Of a DNA stretch of 64,000 nt, positions 40,812 to 49,751 are shown in pieces. The first letter of the stretch is position 1, and each line of letters starts with the position of its first letter. Origin of the DNA: Sphingomonadaceae bacterium (GTDB lineage: Bacteria > Pseudomonadota > Alphaproteobacteria > Sphingomonadales > Sphingomonadaceae); assembly GCA_947476425.1 (NCBI GenBank), contig CANJQJ010000003.1, forward strand, positions 57,514 to 121,513. The letters are read 5' to 3'. The position numbers and the translations under genes were made by a program. The notes below the pieces were generated by a model. The model did no database searches, was not told where the DNA came from, and saw only the letters and a list, made by a program, of their open reading frames with translations.

Positions 40812-42014
40812 TTATACGCGTTCGATAATAGTTGCGGTGCCAAGGCCGTTGGCCGCGCACAGCGAGATGAAGCCGGTCGAAAGATCGCGGCGCTCAAGCT
40901 CGTCGAGCACGGTGCCCATGATCATCGCGCCGGATGCTCCGAGCGGATGGCCCATTGCGATCGCGCCGCCGCAGACGTTCATCTTGTCGTGTGGAACGTC
41001 CATCAGCTTCATGAAGCGAAGCACGACGCTCGCGAAGGCCTCGTTCAGCTCGAACAGGTCGATGTCCTTGACCGACATGCCCGCGGCCTTCAGCGCCTTG
41101 TGGCCGACCTCGGCCGGCGCGGTCAGCATGATCGTCGGCTCCGAGCCGATCGACGCATAGGAACGGATTCGAGCGCGCGGCTTGAGACCCGCCTTCACGC
41201 CGAATTCCTTCGAACCGATCATCACGATGCCAGCACCGTCGACGATGCCCGAGCTGTTGCCGCCGTGGTGGACATAGTTGATCTCTTCGATCTCGGGATA
41301 TTTATCCTTGGCAACGGCTTCGAAGCCGGCCTTGCCGAAGCCTTCGAAAGCGGGCTTGAGCGAAGCGAGGCTCTCGACCGTGGTCTGCGGGCGCATATGC
41401 TCGTCATGGTCGAGCAGCACGTTGCCGAGCACGTCCTTGATCGGGACGACCGCATTCTTGAAGCGGCCCTCGGCCCAGCTGATGCCGGCGCGCTTCTGGC
41501 TTTCCTGCGCGTAGTGATCGACGTCGTAGCGCGAGAAGCCGTCGAGCGTCGCGATCATGTCGGCGCCGATGCCCTGCGGGGCATAATGGTTGTGATAGGC
41601 AACGGACGGATCCGAGGTCCAGGCGCCGCTGTCATAGCCCATGATCGTACGGCTCATGGATTCGACGCCGCCGCCGATGCCGGCATCGACCATCCCCGCC
41701 GCGACCTGCGCCGCGATCAGGTTGACCGCGTCGAGCGCCGAGGCACAGAAGCGATGAACCTGCTGGCCGCCGACGGTCTGCGAATAGCCCGCGTTGAGCA
41801 CGGCGGAGCGCGCAAGCACGCCGCCCTGTTCGCCGACCGGCTGCGCTGTGCCGATGATGACATCGTCGAGCAGCGCCGTATCGAGATTGCTGCGGTCCCG
41901 GATCGCCTGGAGAAGCTGGGTTACCAGCTCTACCGAAGGAACCTCGTGAAGCGCTCCATCAGGACGCCCCTTGCCACGAGGCGTGCGCACATGATCGTAA
42001 ATATAGGCTTCCAT
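40812..42014 (-). CDS. Acetyl-CoA acyltransferase (thiolase)
   Basis: A 400-residue thiolase releasing acetyl-CoA (or propionyl-CoA) from 3-ketoacyl-CoA. Nucleophilic Cys90 is in VHRFCASALDA; NEAFASVV, GGAIAMGHPLGASGA (His) and the second Cys in SLCAANGLGTATII complete the active site, although the final segment is CAANG rather than the common CxGGG. It is the first gene of the minus-strand operon running to 35647. Island motif copy 9 lies 62 bases upstream, shared with the divergent acyl-CoA synthetase. Confidence 0.93.
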   Translation of the reverse strand: MEAYIYDHVRTPRGKGRPDGALHEVPSVELVTQLLQAIRDRSNLDTALLDDVIIGTAQPVGEQGGVLARSAVLNAGYSQTVGGQQVHRFCASALDAVNLIAAQVAAGMVDAGIGGGVESMSRTIMGYDSGAWTSDPSVAYHNHYAPQGIGADMIATLDGFSRYDVDHYAQESQKRAGISWAEGRFKNAVVPIKDVLGNVLLDHDEHMRPQTTVESLASLKPAFEGFGKAGFEAVAKDKYPEIEEINYVHHGGNSSGIVDGAGIVMIGSKEFGVKAGLKPRARIRSYASIGSEPTIMLTAPAEVGHKALKAAGMSVKDIDLFELNEAFASVVLRFMKLMDVPHDKMNVCGGAIAMGHPLGASGAMIMGTVLDELERRDLSTGFISLCAANGLGTATIIERV

Positions 42015-42075
42015 AATCCGTCCCGCGTATGAAATGCGTGTACATGGCGCATTCGGGCGTACCCGCCCGGACGCA

Positions 42076-42091
42076 CCTATCCGACGAAAGG
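42076..42091 (+). promoter_or_regulatory. Island motif copy 9 (thiolase/acyl-CoA synthetase divergent promoter)
   Basis: CACCTATC CGAC GAAAGG context. It lies 62 bases from the thiolase start (42014) and 63 from the synthetase GTG (42154), an almost exactly central position. Confidence 0.65.
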
Positions 42092-42153
42092 CGCATACGC
42101 CCGGACCGGCTGCAATCTCAAGGTCAAAGATTCATTCAGGGAGCGACACAAGC

Positions 42154-43824
42154 GTGGGACGTCAAGGAGAGGATTACGCCAGGATACGGATAGAGGCGAC
42201 AACGCTTGGCGATCTGCTGCTGAAGGCCTGGGATCGCGTTCCCGAAAAGCCTGCGCTCGTTTTCCCGGGCGAATCCAAGACTTATGACGAGGTGGTGCGC
42301 AGCGTGATGCACCGGGCTCGCGGCCTCAGGGCCATCGGCGTGCGGCCGGGCGACCATATCGGCATCCTGCTTCCCTCCGGAATCGAGTTCGTAGAGACAC
42401 TGTTCGCCTCGTCGATGTGCGGCGCGGTCTCGGTGCTGATGAACGCGCGCTATCGGCCGCCGGAACTCGCCTATGTCACGGAAAACGCAGATCTTACTGC
42501 GATCATCACCAATGACATGGTGTCGGATCACATCGATTTCGTGTCGCGGATAACCGAGGCCTTCCCCGCGCTTCCGGCACAGTTGGATCCGTACAATCTT
42601 TCTATCGACGCAGCCCCCCGCCTCAAGCGCCTGGTGCTGTTCGGCGGTGGCAAGGCGACCGGGTTCCTCGACCAGGCGCAGTTCGATGCGGCATCGGCGA
42701 GCATCGGCGACGCCGAGATCCACCGTACGCGACTTGGCGTGCGCATCCGCGACACCGCGATGATCCTCTACACCTCGGGCACCTCCGCCAATCCAAAGGG
42801 CTGCCTGCTCAGCCATGAGGCGATCACCCGCGAGGCCAATAATCTCGGCCGCAACCGCTGGAGCTTCCAGGATGACGAGCGCGTCTGGTCGCCGATGCCG
42901 CTTTTCCATGTCGCGGCGATGCTCGGCATGCTCGCGGCGATCGACGTGGGTGGCACCTTCATCGGCCAGCCCCATTTCGATCCGGGGATGAGCCTGAAGC
43001 AGATCGAGGAAGAGCATGCCACGATGCTCTTCCTGCCCTTCGTCACCTTCCACCAGGCGATGATGGACCACCCGGATTGGGACAAGGCCGATTTCAGCTC
43101 GGTACGCCTGATGAACAGCTGTTTCGCCTTCATGCCCGATCGCGTCGGCGAGGCCTATCGCACCAAGGCGCCGCATATCCTGCAATGCGGCACCTTCGGC
43201 ATGACCGAGGCAAGCGGTATCGTTTCGACGGGCGGCTACGACATGGACCCGGAGATGGGCTTCAAGCGGCTTGGCTTCCCGCTGGTCGGTATCAACATCA
43301 GGATCATCGATCTCGAGACCGGCGAGGATCTTCCGGTTGGCGGACGCGGCGAGGTGCTCATCAAGGGCTACAACCTGTTCGACGGCTACTATCGCGACGC
43401 CGAGAAGACCGCAGAGGCGCTCGACCCCGACGGCTGGTACCATTCGGGCGATATCGGTTCGCTCGACGAGGGTGGCCACCTGATGTTCCACGGCCGCTTC
43501 AAGGACATGCTCAAGGTCGGCGGCGAGAATGTCGCCGCGGCGGAAGTCGAGGCGGTGCTGGCGACGCACCCGTCGGTCAAGCTTGCCCAGGTCATCGGCA
43601 TCCCCGACGCACGCCTTGCCGAGGTTCCGGCGGCTTTCATCGAATCGAGCAGCGAAGGCCCGGCGGATCCGGCCGAACTGATCGCTTATGCGAAAGCACG
43701 GCTTGCGGGCTTCAAGGTGCCGCGCCATATCCGTTTCGTTGACGAATGGCCGATGTCCGCTTCCAAGATCCAGAAGTTCAAGCTGCGCGTGCAGCTGATG
43801 CAGGAACTTGGCTTAGAAGACTGA
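42154..43824 (+). CDS. AMP-dependent acyl-CoA synthetase
   Basis: A 556-residue adenylate-forming enzyme activating a carboxylic acid to its CoA ester. The P-loop-like motif MILYTSGTSANPKGCLLSHE lies near residues 204-223; GTFGMTEASGI, GWYHSGDIGSLDEGGHLMFH with the Asp, GRFKDMLKVGGENVAAAEVE and the final lysine in MSASKIQKFKLR complete the fold. The start is GTG 42154 with AGGGAG upstream; ORF extension to 42034 would run over the promoter motif. It opens the plus-strand run to 47099 and would feed the divergent beta-oxidation operon. Confidence 0.92.
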   Translation: MGRQGEDYARIRIEATTLGDLLLKAWDRVPEKPALVFPGESKTYDEVVRSVMHRARGLRAIGVRPGDHIGILLPSGIEFVETLFASSMCGAVSVLMNARYRPPELAYVTENADLTAIITNDMVSDHIDFVSRITEAFPALPAQLDPYNLSIDAAPRLKRLVLFGGGKATGFLDQAQFDAASASIGDAEIHRTRLGVRIRDTAMILYTSGTSANPKGCLLSHEAITREANNLGRNRWSFQDDERVWSPMPLFHVAAMLGMLAAIDVGGTFIGQPHFDPGMSLKQIEEEHATMLFLPFVTFHQAMMDHPDWDKADFSSVRLMNSCFAFMPDRVGEAYRTKAPHILQCGTFGMTEASGIVSTGGYDMDPEMGFKRLGFPLVGINIRIIDLETGEDLPVGGRGEVLIKGYNLFDGYYRDAEKTAEALDPDGWYHSGDIGSLDEGGHLMFHGRFKDMLKVGGENVAAAEVEAVLATHPSVKLAQVIGIPDARLAEVPAAFIESSSEGPADPAELIAYAKARLAGFKVPRHIRFVDEWPMSASKIQKFKLRVQLMQELGLED

Positions 43825-43844
43825 TAATTTCCGGGAGAGTGTGA

Positions 43845-44627
43845 ATGCGTTTCGTCATTACCGGCGCCGCCAGCGGCATCGGCCGCGCCGCGGCTGAGCA
43901 GCTCGTCGCTGGGAACAACATTCCAGGCGAGCATCAGGTGCTTCTCGCCGATCGCGACGCCGCCAATCTCCAGGTCGTCGCCGATGGCATCGGTCCGGCC
44001 GCCGGCACTGTCGTCGTCGATCTCTCGGAGCTGGATTGCGGCGACAAGATCGTCGCCGCCGCGATCGCCCACATGGGTGGGATCGACGCAGTGATCAGCA
44101 ATGCCGGGATCATCATGGGCGGCGCGCTTGCCGACCTCGATGCGGCAAGCTTCGACAAGATTTTCGCGATCAACACCCGCGCTACCTGGCTTCTCGCCAA
44201 GGCCGCCTATCCGTACCTCAAGGAAAGCAAGGGCGCGCTGATCGCCACCGCCTCGATGTCGGCAACCGAGCCCACCCCGGCGCTCGGCTTCTATTCGAGC
44301 AGCAAGGCAGCGCTGCTGATGCTGATCCGCCAGCTCTCGATCGAATGGGGACCCGACGGCATCCGCTGCAACACGGTCTCCCCAGGTCCGACCTACACGC
44401 CGATGACTGCGGTCGGCTATTCGAACCAGGAAGCGCGCGACAAGCGCGAGGCGAATATCGCGCTGCGCAAGCTCGGCACCGCGGAAGACGTCGCCAACGC
44501 GATCCTGTTCCTTGCAAGCCCGCTTGCAGGACAAATCTCTGGCATCGACGTGCTGGTCGATGGCGGCATGCACAACATGCTGATGCCGGCGACCGGCGCC
44601 GGCACCGGCCAGACAAAGCAGAAGTAA
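43845..44627 (+). CDS. SDR family oxidoreductase
   Basis: A 260-residue short-chain dehydrogenase that starts almost directly with the nucleotide motif (VITGAASGIGRAAAEQL, residues 4-20), with a 5-residue insert (AGNNIPGEHQ) before the second strand. SNAGIIMGG near 85, ATASMSATEP with Ser and YSSSKAALLML follow; CNTVSPGPTYTPM and VDGGMHNMLM end it. This group includes 3alpha-hydroxysteroid dehydrogenase/carbonyl-reductase-like SDRs. GGGAG lies 9 bases before the ATG. It is second in the acyl-CoA synthetase operon; the next gene follows after 11 bases. Confidence 0.9.
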   Translation: MRFVITGAASGIGRAAAEQLVAGNNIPGEHQVLLADRDAANLQVVADGIGPAAGTVVVDLSELDCGDKIVAAAIAHMGGIDAVISNAGIIMGGALADLDAASFDKIFAINTRATWLLAKAAYPYLKESKGALIATASMSATEPTPALGFYSSSKAALLMLIRQLSIEWGPDGIRCNTVSPGPTYTPMTAVGYSNQEARDKREANIALRKLGTAEDVANAILFLASPLAGQISGIDVLVDGGMHNMLMPATGAGTGQTKQK

Positions 44628-44638
44628 GGAGCTTCAGG

Positions 44639-45589
44639 ATGAACGCCATCACCCCGACACGGCGCGCCAACACGCTGGGCGTCCACTCGATCGACCATTT
44701 CACGCTGGTCGTCCCCGACCTCGAGGTTGCCCGCACCTTCTACGAGCGCTTCGGCCTCGACGTTCGCGATGCGAGCGGCACGCTCGAACTCTACACCATG
44801 GGCAATCCGCATCGCTGGGCGCGGATCCTCAAGGGCGAGGGCGAGAAGCGCCTTCTCTACGTGAGCTTCGGCATTTTCGCCGACGACGAAGCGGCGTTCA
44901 AGGCGCATCTCGACAAGCAGGGCGTCAAGTATATTGCGGCTCCCGCCGGTGCCGACGATCAAGGCATCTGGTTCGAGGGCTTCGACGGCCTGCCGATCAA
45001 CGTGCGCGTCGCCGAAAAATGCACGCCGAACGAGAAGAGCCAGTTCATCTCCGAGAGCGCCGGACCCGGCAAGACGGGTGCGATCCCCAACTCACGGGCG
45101 CCACGCGTCTATCCCCGCCGCCTCTCGCATTTCGCTGTCTTCTGCACCGATGTTCCAGCAGCGATCGCCTTCTACGAACGGACGCTTGGCCTTCGCCTTT
45201 CCGACAAGAGCGAGCCGGTCGTTGCATTCCTCCACGGCGTCCATGGCAGCGACCATCATTTGCTTGCGCTGCTCCTCTCCGATCATCGCGGCATGCACCA
45301 CAACAGCTGGGACATGGGTTCAGTCCAGGACGTCGGGCTTGGCCAGGCCTGGATGTATCGCGGCGGTTACAAGGAAGGCTGGGGCATCGGCCGCCATGTC
45401 CTCGGCGCCAACTATTTCAATTATGTTCGCGATCCCTGGGGCAGCTACAGCGAATATTCCGCCGACATCGATTTCATCCCGGCGGATTGCGATTGGCCGT
45501 CCGCCAACCATCCCCCCGAGGATTCGCTTTACCTGTGGGGCCCTGACCTGCCCGAATATTTCATCCAGAACACCGAACCGAAGGACTGA
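44639..45589 (+). CDS. VOC protein, type I extradiol-dioxygenase-like
   Basis: A 316-residue two-domain vicinal-oxygen-chelate protein. The N-terminal domain begins IDHFTLVVPDLEVARTFYER; the C-terminal one LSHFAVFCTDVPAAIAFYER. In the second domain His (LSHFAV), His (SDHHLLAL), His (MHHNSW) and Glu (WGSYSEYS) follow the order of metal and catalytic residues in BphC-type catechol extradiol dioxygenases (His146, His195, His210, Glu260). It could cleave a catecholic ring with Fe(II) and O2. The following alpha/beta hydrolase, 5 bases away, fits the meta-cleavage logic. AGGAG precedes ATG 44639. Substrate unknown. Confidence 0.8.
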   Translation: MNAITPTRRANTLGVHSIDHFTLVVPDLEVARTFYERFGLDVRDASGTLELYTMGNPHRWARILKGEGEKRLLYVSFGIFADDEAAFKAHLDKQGVKYIAAPAGADDQGIWFEGFDGLPINVRVAEKCTPNEKSQFISESAGPGKTGAIPNSRAPRVYPRRLSHFAVFCTDVPAAIAFYERTLGLRLSDKSEPVVAFLHGVHGSDHHLLALLLSDHRGMHHNSWDMGSVQDVGLGQAWMYRGGYKEGWGIGRHVLGANYFNYVRDPWGSYSEYSADIDFIPADCDWPSANHPPEDSLYLWGPDLPEYFIQNTEPKD

Positions 45590-45594
45590 TCGGC

Positions 45595-46326
45595 ATGACC
45601 ACTTTCGTATTGATGCACGGCGGCGGCATGGGCGGCTGGACGTGGAAATTCACCCGCGAACTGCTCGAAGCCAAGGGCCACAAGGTCTATACCCCGACCT
45701 TCACCGGCTTTGGCGAGCGCGAGCATCTGATCGGCCGTGACGTCGGCAATGCCACGAACGTCACGGACATCGTCAATGTCCTGAAATATGAGGACATCAC
45801 CGACGCGATCCTCGTCGCGCACAGCTATGCCGGCACGGTCGCGCCGGGCGTGCTCGCCGAGGCCGGCGACCGCATCTCCAAGGTCGTCTATATCGACGCG
45901 ATCATCGCCCATGCCGGCGAGCGCATCGCCTCGCTGCTCGGTTTCGCGACCGAGGAGCAGTTGGCAGGGCTCGACGCAATGCTCGACGCGGGCGAAGGTC
46001 CGGTCGGCTCGGGCGTCCATCTCCAGCAGCGCGAAATGGCCAAGGAACATCCGATGATGATGTCGGCCGAGCGCCAGCAATGGCTGCTCGACCGTCTTTC
46101 GGACCAGCCGATGCGCGTCACCTCCTGCGTCATCCCGGTCGGCGCCGAGGCGATCAAGCACCCCGTCGACTACATTGCCGCCGCGCACACGATCATGACC
46201 CCGATGCACGAGCGCGCCCGCGCACTCGGCTGGACGATGCACGCGCATCCCGGCGATCACTGCCCGCAGGTCGGCGATCCAGAGGGTACCGTGAAGATCC
46301 TCCTCGAAGTCGAAGGTCGCAAGTGA
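45595..46326 (+). CDS. Alpha/beta hydrolase
   Basis: A 243-residue hydrolase: oxyanion HGGGMGGWTW (residues 8-17), nucleophile Ser77 in VAHSYAGTV, and the catalytic His region HPGDHCPQVGD near the C-terminus. It resembles the EstC/hydroxynitrile-lyase-like group more than MhpC. Likely hydrolyses an ester or a C-C bond of a ring-opened product, given its place 5 bases after the extradiol-like gene. Its stop overlaps the next SDR start by one base. Confidence 0.87.
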   Translation: MTTFVLMHGGGMGGWTWKFTRELLEAKGHKVYTPTFTGFGEREHLIGRDVGNATNVTDIVNVLKYEDITDAILVAHSYAGTVAPGVLAEAGDRISKVVYIDAIIAHAGERIASLLGFATEEQLAGLDAMLDAGEGPVGSGVHLQQREMAKEHPMMMSAERQQWLLDRLSDQPMRVTSCVIPVGAEAIKHPVDYIAAAHTIMTPMHERARALGWTMHAHPGDHCPQVGDPEGTVKILLEVEGRK

Positions 46327-47099
46327 TGGATATCGCCAGCCTCTTCTCGATCAAGGGCCGAGTCGCGGTCGTCACCGGGGGCAGCTCCGGCATCGGCAAG
46401 CATATCGCGCTCGGCCTCGCTGCCGCGGGCGCCAAGGTCTATATCTGCGCGCGCAAGCTCGCCAAGGTCGAGACTGCGGCAGCCGACATGGCCAAGGCGA
46501 CCGGCGGCACCGTGATCGGCCTCTCCGCCGACCTCTCGACCGTTGCCGGGATCAAGGCGCTCGTCGCCGACATCGGCGCGCGCGAGGGAGCCGTCCACAT
46601 CCTCGTCAACAATGCGGGCACGATCTCCGAAGGCTCGGTCGACGACTATTCCGAAGAGGGCTGGGACCAGGTCATGGATCTCAACCTCAAGGCGCCCTTC
46701 TTCGCGACGCAGCAGTTCCTGCCGCTGCTCCGCAAGGGCGGTACCGCAGCGCATCCGGCGAGCGTGATCAACATCGGCTCGGTCGGTGCGCTCAAGATCG
46801 GCCCCAAGGAAGTCTATGCCTACCAGGCGTCGAAGGCCGGCATCCACTGGGTCACCAAGTCGCTCGCCAAGCGGCTCGGCTCGGAGAATATCACGGTCAA
46901 CGTGATCGCCCCGGGCGTGTTCGAATCCGAAATGACCGTGATCGACGATGCGATGCGCGGCGCGGTGATGAACATGGTCCCGCGCGGCCGCCTCGGCGCC
47001 GCCGAGGACGTCGCCGGCGCGGCAATCTACCTCGCCTCGCGTGCCGGTGCCTACATCACGGGGTCGGTGATCGCGATCGAGGGCGGGCTGTCGATCTGA
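46326..47099 (+). CDS. SDR family oxidoreductase
   Basis: A 257-residue short-chain dehydrogenase: VTGGSSGIGKHIALGLAAAG near residue 15, KVYICARK (Arg-Lys, NADPH preference), NNAGTISEG near 92, NIGSVGALK and YQASKAGIHWV. It has the same IGSV and A-Y-x-ASKA pattern as the SDR at 34483-35262, which stands next to the LAL regulator. ATG 46326 overlaps the hydrolase stop (TGATG); the frame upstream is a shadow of the hydrolase. Last gene of the operon begun by the acyl-CoA synthetase. Confidence 0.9.
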   Translation: MDIASLFSIKGRVAVVTGGSSGIGKHIALGLAAAGAKVYICARKLAKVETAAADMAKATGGTVIGLSADLSTVAGIKALVADIGAREGAVHILVNNAGTISEGSVDDYSEEGWDQVMDLNLKAPFFATQQFLPLLRKGGTAAHPASVINIGSVGALKIGPKEVYAYQASKAGIHWVTKSLAKRLGSENITVNVIAPGVFESEMTVIDDAMRGAVMNMVPRGRLGAAEDVAGAAIYLASRAGAYITGSVIAIEGGLSI

Positions 47100-47122
47100 C
47101 GTGGCGATGCGTGCGATCGGAA

Positions 47123-47138
47123 CCTATAATCGGATAGG
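47123..47138 (-). promoter_or_regulatory. Island motif copy 10 (second acyl-CoA dehydrogenase operon)
   Basis: Minus strand: CACCTATC CGAT TATAGG context; ends 61 bases before the ATG at 47199. Confidence 0.6.
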
Positions 47139-47198
47139 TGCCCGAATCGCCGCTTTCGCGTCGGACCGTGCGCAAATCTCAAGCTGACAGGGAACCTC

Positions 47199-48362
47199 AT
47201 GGATTTCTCGCTGAACGAAGAACAGCTGGCCTTTCGCGACATCGTTCGTCGCTGGGTCAATGCCGAAGCGCCCAAGGACTGGATGCGCCAGCTCGAGGCC
47301 GATGAGGAAAATTATCCCTACCCGCTGTGGGACAAGCTGAAGGAACAGGGCTTCTTCGGCATCGGCATCCCCGAGGAATGGGGTGGCCTTGGCGGCGACG
47401 TCGTCACCCAGATGATTTTCGCTCGCGAATTCGCGCGCACCGCGGGCGGCCTGCTCTGGACCTGGGGACTCACCTCCTTCGGCGGCGCCAAGACGATCAC
47501 GGCAGTCGGCACCGAGGAACAGAAGCAACGCTGGCTCCCGGCAATGGCGGCAGGCGACCTTCGCGTCGCGCTCTCGATGACCGAACCCGATGGCGGCACT
47601 GACGTGCTCGGCGCGATGAAGACGCATGCCGAGAAGGTCGATGGCGGCTGGAATCTCAACGGTGCCAAGATGTGGACGACCGGCGCGAAGGCGGCGGATC
47701 GCCTGCTCGTGCTCGCCCGCACCGACAAGAATGTCGAGAAGAAGCATCACGGCCTGACGATGTTCTTTGTCGACAACAAGACCCCGGGCATCACCTCTTC
47801 GCTGCTCCCCAAGCTCGGCATGCGCGCGATGGGCAGCTGTTCGGTCACCTATGACGATGTCTTCGTCCCCGACGAGGACGTGCTCGGCGAACCCGGCCAG
47901 GCCTGGTACGCGATGCTGCCGACGCTCAACAACGAGCGCATCATGGTCGGCGCCCAGTGCCTTGGCGCGATCGATGGCGTGCTCGAGGACGCCCTTGCCT
48001 ATGCGATGCAGCGCAAGGCGTTCGGCAAGTTCATCGGCCAGTTCCAGATCATCCAGCATTATATCGCCGACATCGCGACCTGGCAGCAGACCACCGAATT
48101 GCTGCTCTATTATGTCGCGCAGCTCCAGTCCGAGGGCAAGAAGTGCGGCGTCGAGGCCAACATGCTCAAGATGGTCGCGACCGAGAATGCGGTGAAGGCA
48201 GCCGATCTCGGCATCCAGATCCTGGGCGGCATGGGCTATTCGGCCGAGACCGACATGCAGCGCTACTGGCGCGATCACCGCATCCTGCGGATGACCCCGA
48301 TCTCGAACGAAATGGTCCGCAACACGATTGCCGAAAGTCTCGGCCTGCCAAGGTCCTTCTGA
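47199..48362 (+). CDS. Acyl-CoA dehydrogenase
   Basis: A 387-residue acyl-CoA dehydrogenase. Features: FSLNEEQLAFRDIVRRWVNA start, GFFGIGIPEEWGGLGGDVVT, ALSMTEPDGGTDVLGAMKTH (FAD loop), MWTTGAKAADRLLVLARTD, RKAFGKFIGQFQIIQHYIAD and the C-terminal QILGGMGYSAETDMQRYWRD. It is a distant paralogue of the one at 37468, so it may serve another side chain or ring. It opens an operon with the two small MaoC proteins and a VOC protein; the next ATG overlaps its stop by one base. Confidence 0.92.
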   Translation: MDFSLNEEQLAFRDIVRRWVNAEAPKDWMRQLEADEENYPYPLWDKLKEQGFFGIGIPEEWGGLGGDVVTQMIFAREFARTAGGLLWTWGLTSFGGAKTITAVGTEEQKQRWLPAMAAGDLRVALSMTEPDGGTDVLGAMKTHAEKVDGGWNLNGAKMWTTGAKAADRLLVLARTDKNVEKKHHGLTMFFVDNKTPGITSSLLPKLGMRAMGSCSVTYDDVFVPDEDVLGEPGQAWYAMLPTLNNERIMVGAQCLGAIDGVLEDALAYAMQRKAFGKFIGQFQIIQHYIADIATWQQTTELLLYYVAQLQSEGKKCGVEANMLKMVATENAVKAADLGIQILGGMGYSAETDMQRYWRDHRILRMTPISNEMVRNTIAESLGLPRSF

Positions 48363-48817
48363 TGTCCGACGAAGCCGAACTGCCCCCTGCCCCGGCCGTC
48401 GCCGGAACCTCGCTCGACGGAACGAAGATCTTCACGATCACGGCCGAGGAAAATGCCGCGCTCTGCCGCTCGACCGGGATCGAACCGGCCGCCGACGGCA
48501 CCGCGCACCCGATCTATTATTACATCGCCACCCAGGTCGCGATGGGCAAGACCGTCGCCGGGGTCTGCGAGACCTGCGAGTTCGACGTCGACGACGGCCC
48601 GATGATGGGCAGTTCCGGTGTCAAGTTCAGCAGGCCGATGAAAGTTGGCGAGAGCTACAAGGTTACCGGCGAGATTCTCGGCCTCGTCCGCAAGCGGAGC
48701 CGCAAGCTTGGCGTGATGGACGTGCTCACCTACCGACTGCGCCTCAACACGCTCGATGGCGAGCAGGTTCTCGAGACCGACAATGTCTGGGTGCTGCCGA
48801 GGAAGGAACTCGCATGA
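48362..48817 (+). CDS. MaoC-like dehydratase, FAS1-DH N-terminal type (no catalytic motif)
   Basis: A 151-residue single-hotdog protein resembling the N-terminal half of double-hotdog hydratases (HadA/HadC or ChsH type): HPIYYYIATQVAMGKTVAGV and GVKFSRPMKVGESYKVTGEI. It lacks the D-x-N-x2-H hydratase motif, which its neighbour has, so the two probably form a heterodimeric enoyl-CoA hydratase. One-base overlap upstream and 4-base overlap downstream support coupled translation. In actinobacterial steroid degradation ChsH1-ChsH2 show this division. Confidence 0.8.
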   Translation: MSDEAELPPAPAVAGTSLDGTKIFTITAEENAALCRSTGIEPAADGTAHPIYYYIATQVAMGKTVAGVCETCEFDVDDGPMMGSSGVKFSRPMKVGESYKVTGEILGLVRKRSRKLGVMDVLTYRLRLNTLDGEQVLETDNVWVLPRKELA

Positions 48818-49203
48818 GCTACGCAGTTGGAGATGCGCTGCCGCCCTTCGTGATCGAGAGCGTCAGCACGGAAGCGATGAAGCAATGGGCGGTGTTCCTC
48901 GCCGATCCCAACCCGATCCATCTCGATGTCGAGGTGGTCAAGGCCAAGGGCCTCGGCGATCGGGTCATCAACCAGGGGCCAATCAACGTTGCCTATATGA
49001 TGAACATGCTTTTTGCGGCCTTTCCCGGTTGCCGCATCGAGGTGATGGACTCGCGCTTCCTTGACAATGTCTACGGCGCGGACAAGGCCATCGCCAATGG
49101 AACCATCACCGCAATCGACGGTAATCGTATCGATTGCGAACTCACCCTGACGGTGGAGGGTCGTGGCGTCGTGAACAGCGGCACCGCCACCATAACCGTC
49201 TGA
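48814..49203 (+). CDS. MaoC-like enoyl-CoA hydratase, catalytic partner
   Basis: A 129-residue hotdog protein with ADPNPIHLDVEVVKAKG, where Asp and His are the hydratase dyad, and VINQGPINVAYMMNMLF in the hot-dog helix. It completes the non-catalytic hotdog protein encoded just upstream (ATGA overlap) and probably hydrates the enoyl-CoA made by the dehydrogenase at 47199. Intact and of normal size for a single-hotdog subunit. Confidence 0.85.
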   Translation: MSYAVGDALPPFVIESVSTEAMKQWAVFLADPNPIHLDVEVVKAKGLGDRVINQGPINVAYMMNMLFAAFPGCRIEVMDSRFLDNVYGADKAIANGTITAIDGNRIDCELTLTVEGRGVVNSGTATITV

Positions 49204-49222
49204 CGACCTAAGGAGACTTAAT

Positions 49223-49741
49223 ATGCCAAGCGGCCCATTTGCACATGTATGCATGCTCGTGAAAGACCTCGACAAGGCTGTCGATGACTGGACCAAGATC
49301 CTTGGCGTGCTCGATCCCGCCTCGCTCGAAAAGCGCATCGTGCGCTATGACGAATTCTCCAGCGGCTCCGATGCCGGCATGAAGTGGGCGACATTCGTCA
49401 ACGAGCATTCGACCGAGATCCAGTTCATCCAGCCCGGCGTCGGCACGCCGCTCGGCGAGCGCCTCGAAAAGGTCGGCGAGCATGTCCATCACCTTTGCTT
49501 CAGCACCGACGACGTGCCGGCGGCGATGGAGAAGCTCAAGGCCGAAGGCATCCAGGTGCTCGGCGACGGCAAGACCTACAACGATCCCGACATGACGTGG
49601 CAGAAGTGGAGTTGGGTCGGCCCGAAGAGCGCGCATGGCGTGCTCATCGAAGTCGCCTCGCCATATGAGAGCCATGACGACGGCAAGTGGCACCACGCAC
49701 CGGGCAAGTTCGCCTACACGGGCCCGGTTGCGGCTGAGTAA
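49223..49741 (+). CDS. VOC protein, methylmalonyl-CoA-epimerase-like
   Basis: A 172-residue protein with two beta-alpha-beta3 modules. Candidate metal ligands are His in PFAHVCMLVKDLDKAV, Glu in STEIQFIQP, His in EHVHHLCFSTDD and Glu in HGVLIEVASPY, the pattern of methylmalonyl-CoA epimerase and glyoxalase relatives. It may epimerise a 2-methyl-acyl-CoA formed by the operon's dehydrogenase and hydratase. AGGAGA lies 9 bases before the ATG. It is last in the operon, with a hairpin 10 bases after the stop. Confidence 0.78.
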   Translation: MPSGPFAHVCMLVKDLDKAVDDWTKILGVLDPASLEKRIVRYDEFSSGSDAGMKWATFVNEHSTEIQFIQPGVGTPLGERLEKVGEHVHHLCFSTDDVPAAMEKLKAEGIQVLGDGKTYNDPDMTWQKWSWVGPKSAHGVLIEVASPYESHDDGKWHHAPGKFAYTGPVAAE

Positions 49742-49751
49742 CGCTTTATGA

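Noticed and set aside
42136..43728. Long open reading frame antisense to the acyl-CoA synthetase (530 codons)
   Set aside because: It is a high-GC shadow frame: no family motif, arginine/histidine-rich composition, and the plus strand holds a complete adenylate-forming enzyme.
48362..48817. Treating the small MaoC-like gene as a truncated pseudogene
   Set aside because: It is intact, overlaps both neighbours with normal start and stop signals, and has a sensible role as non-catalytic subunit.
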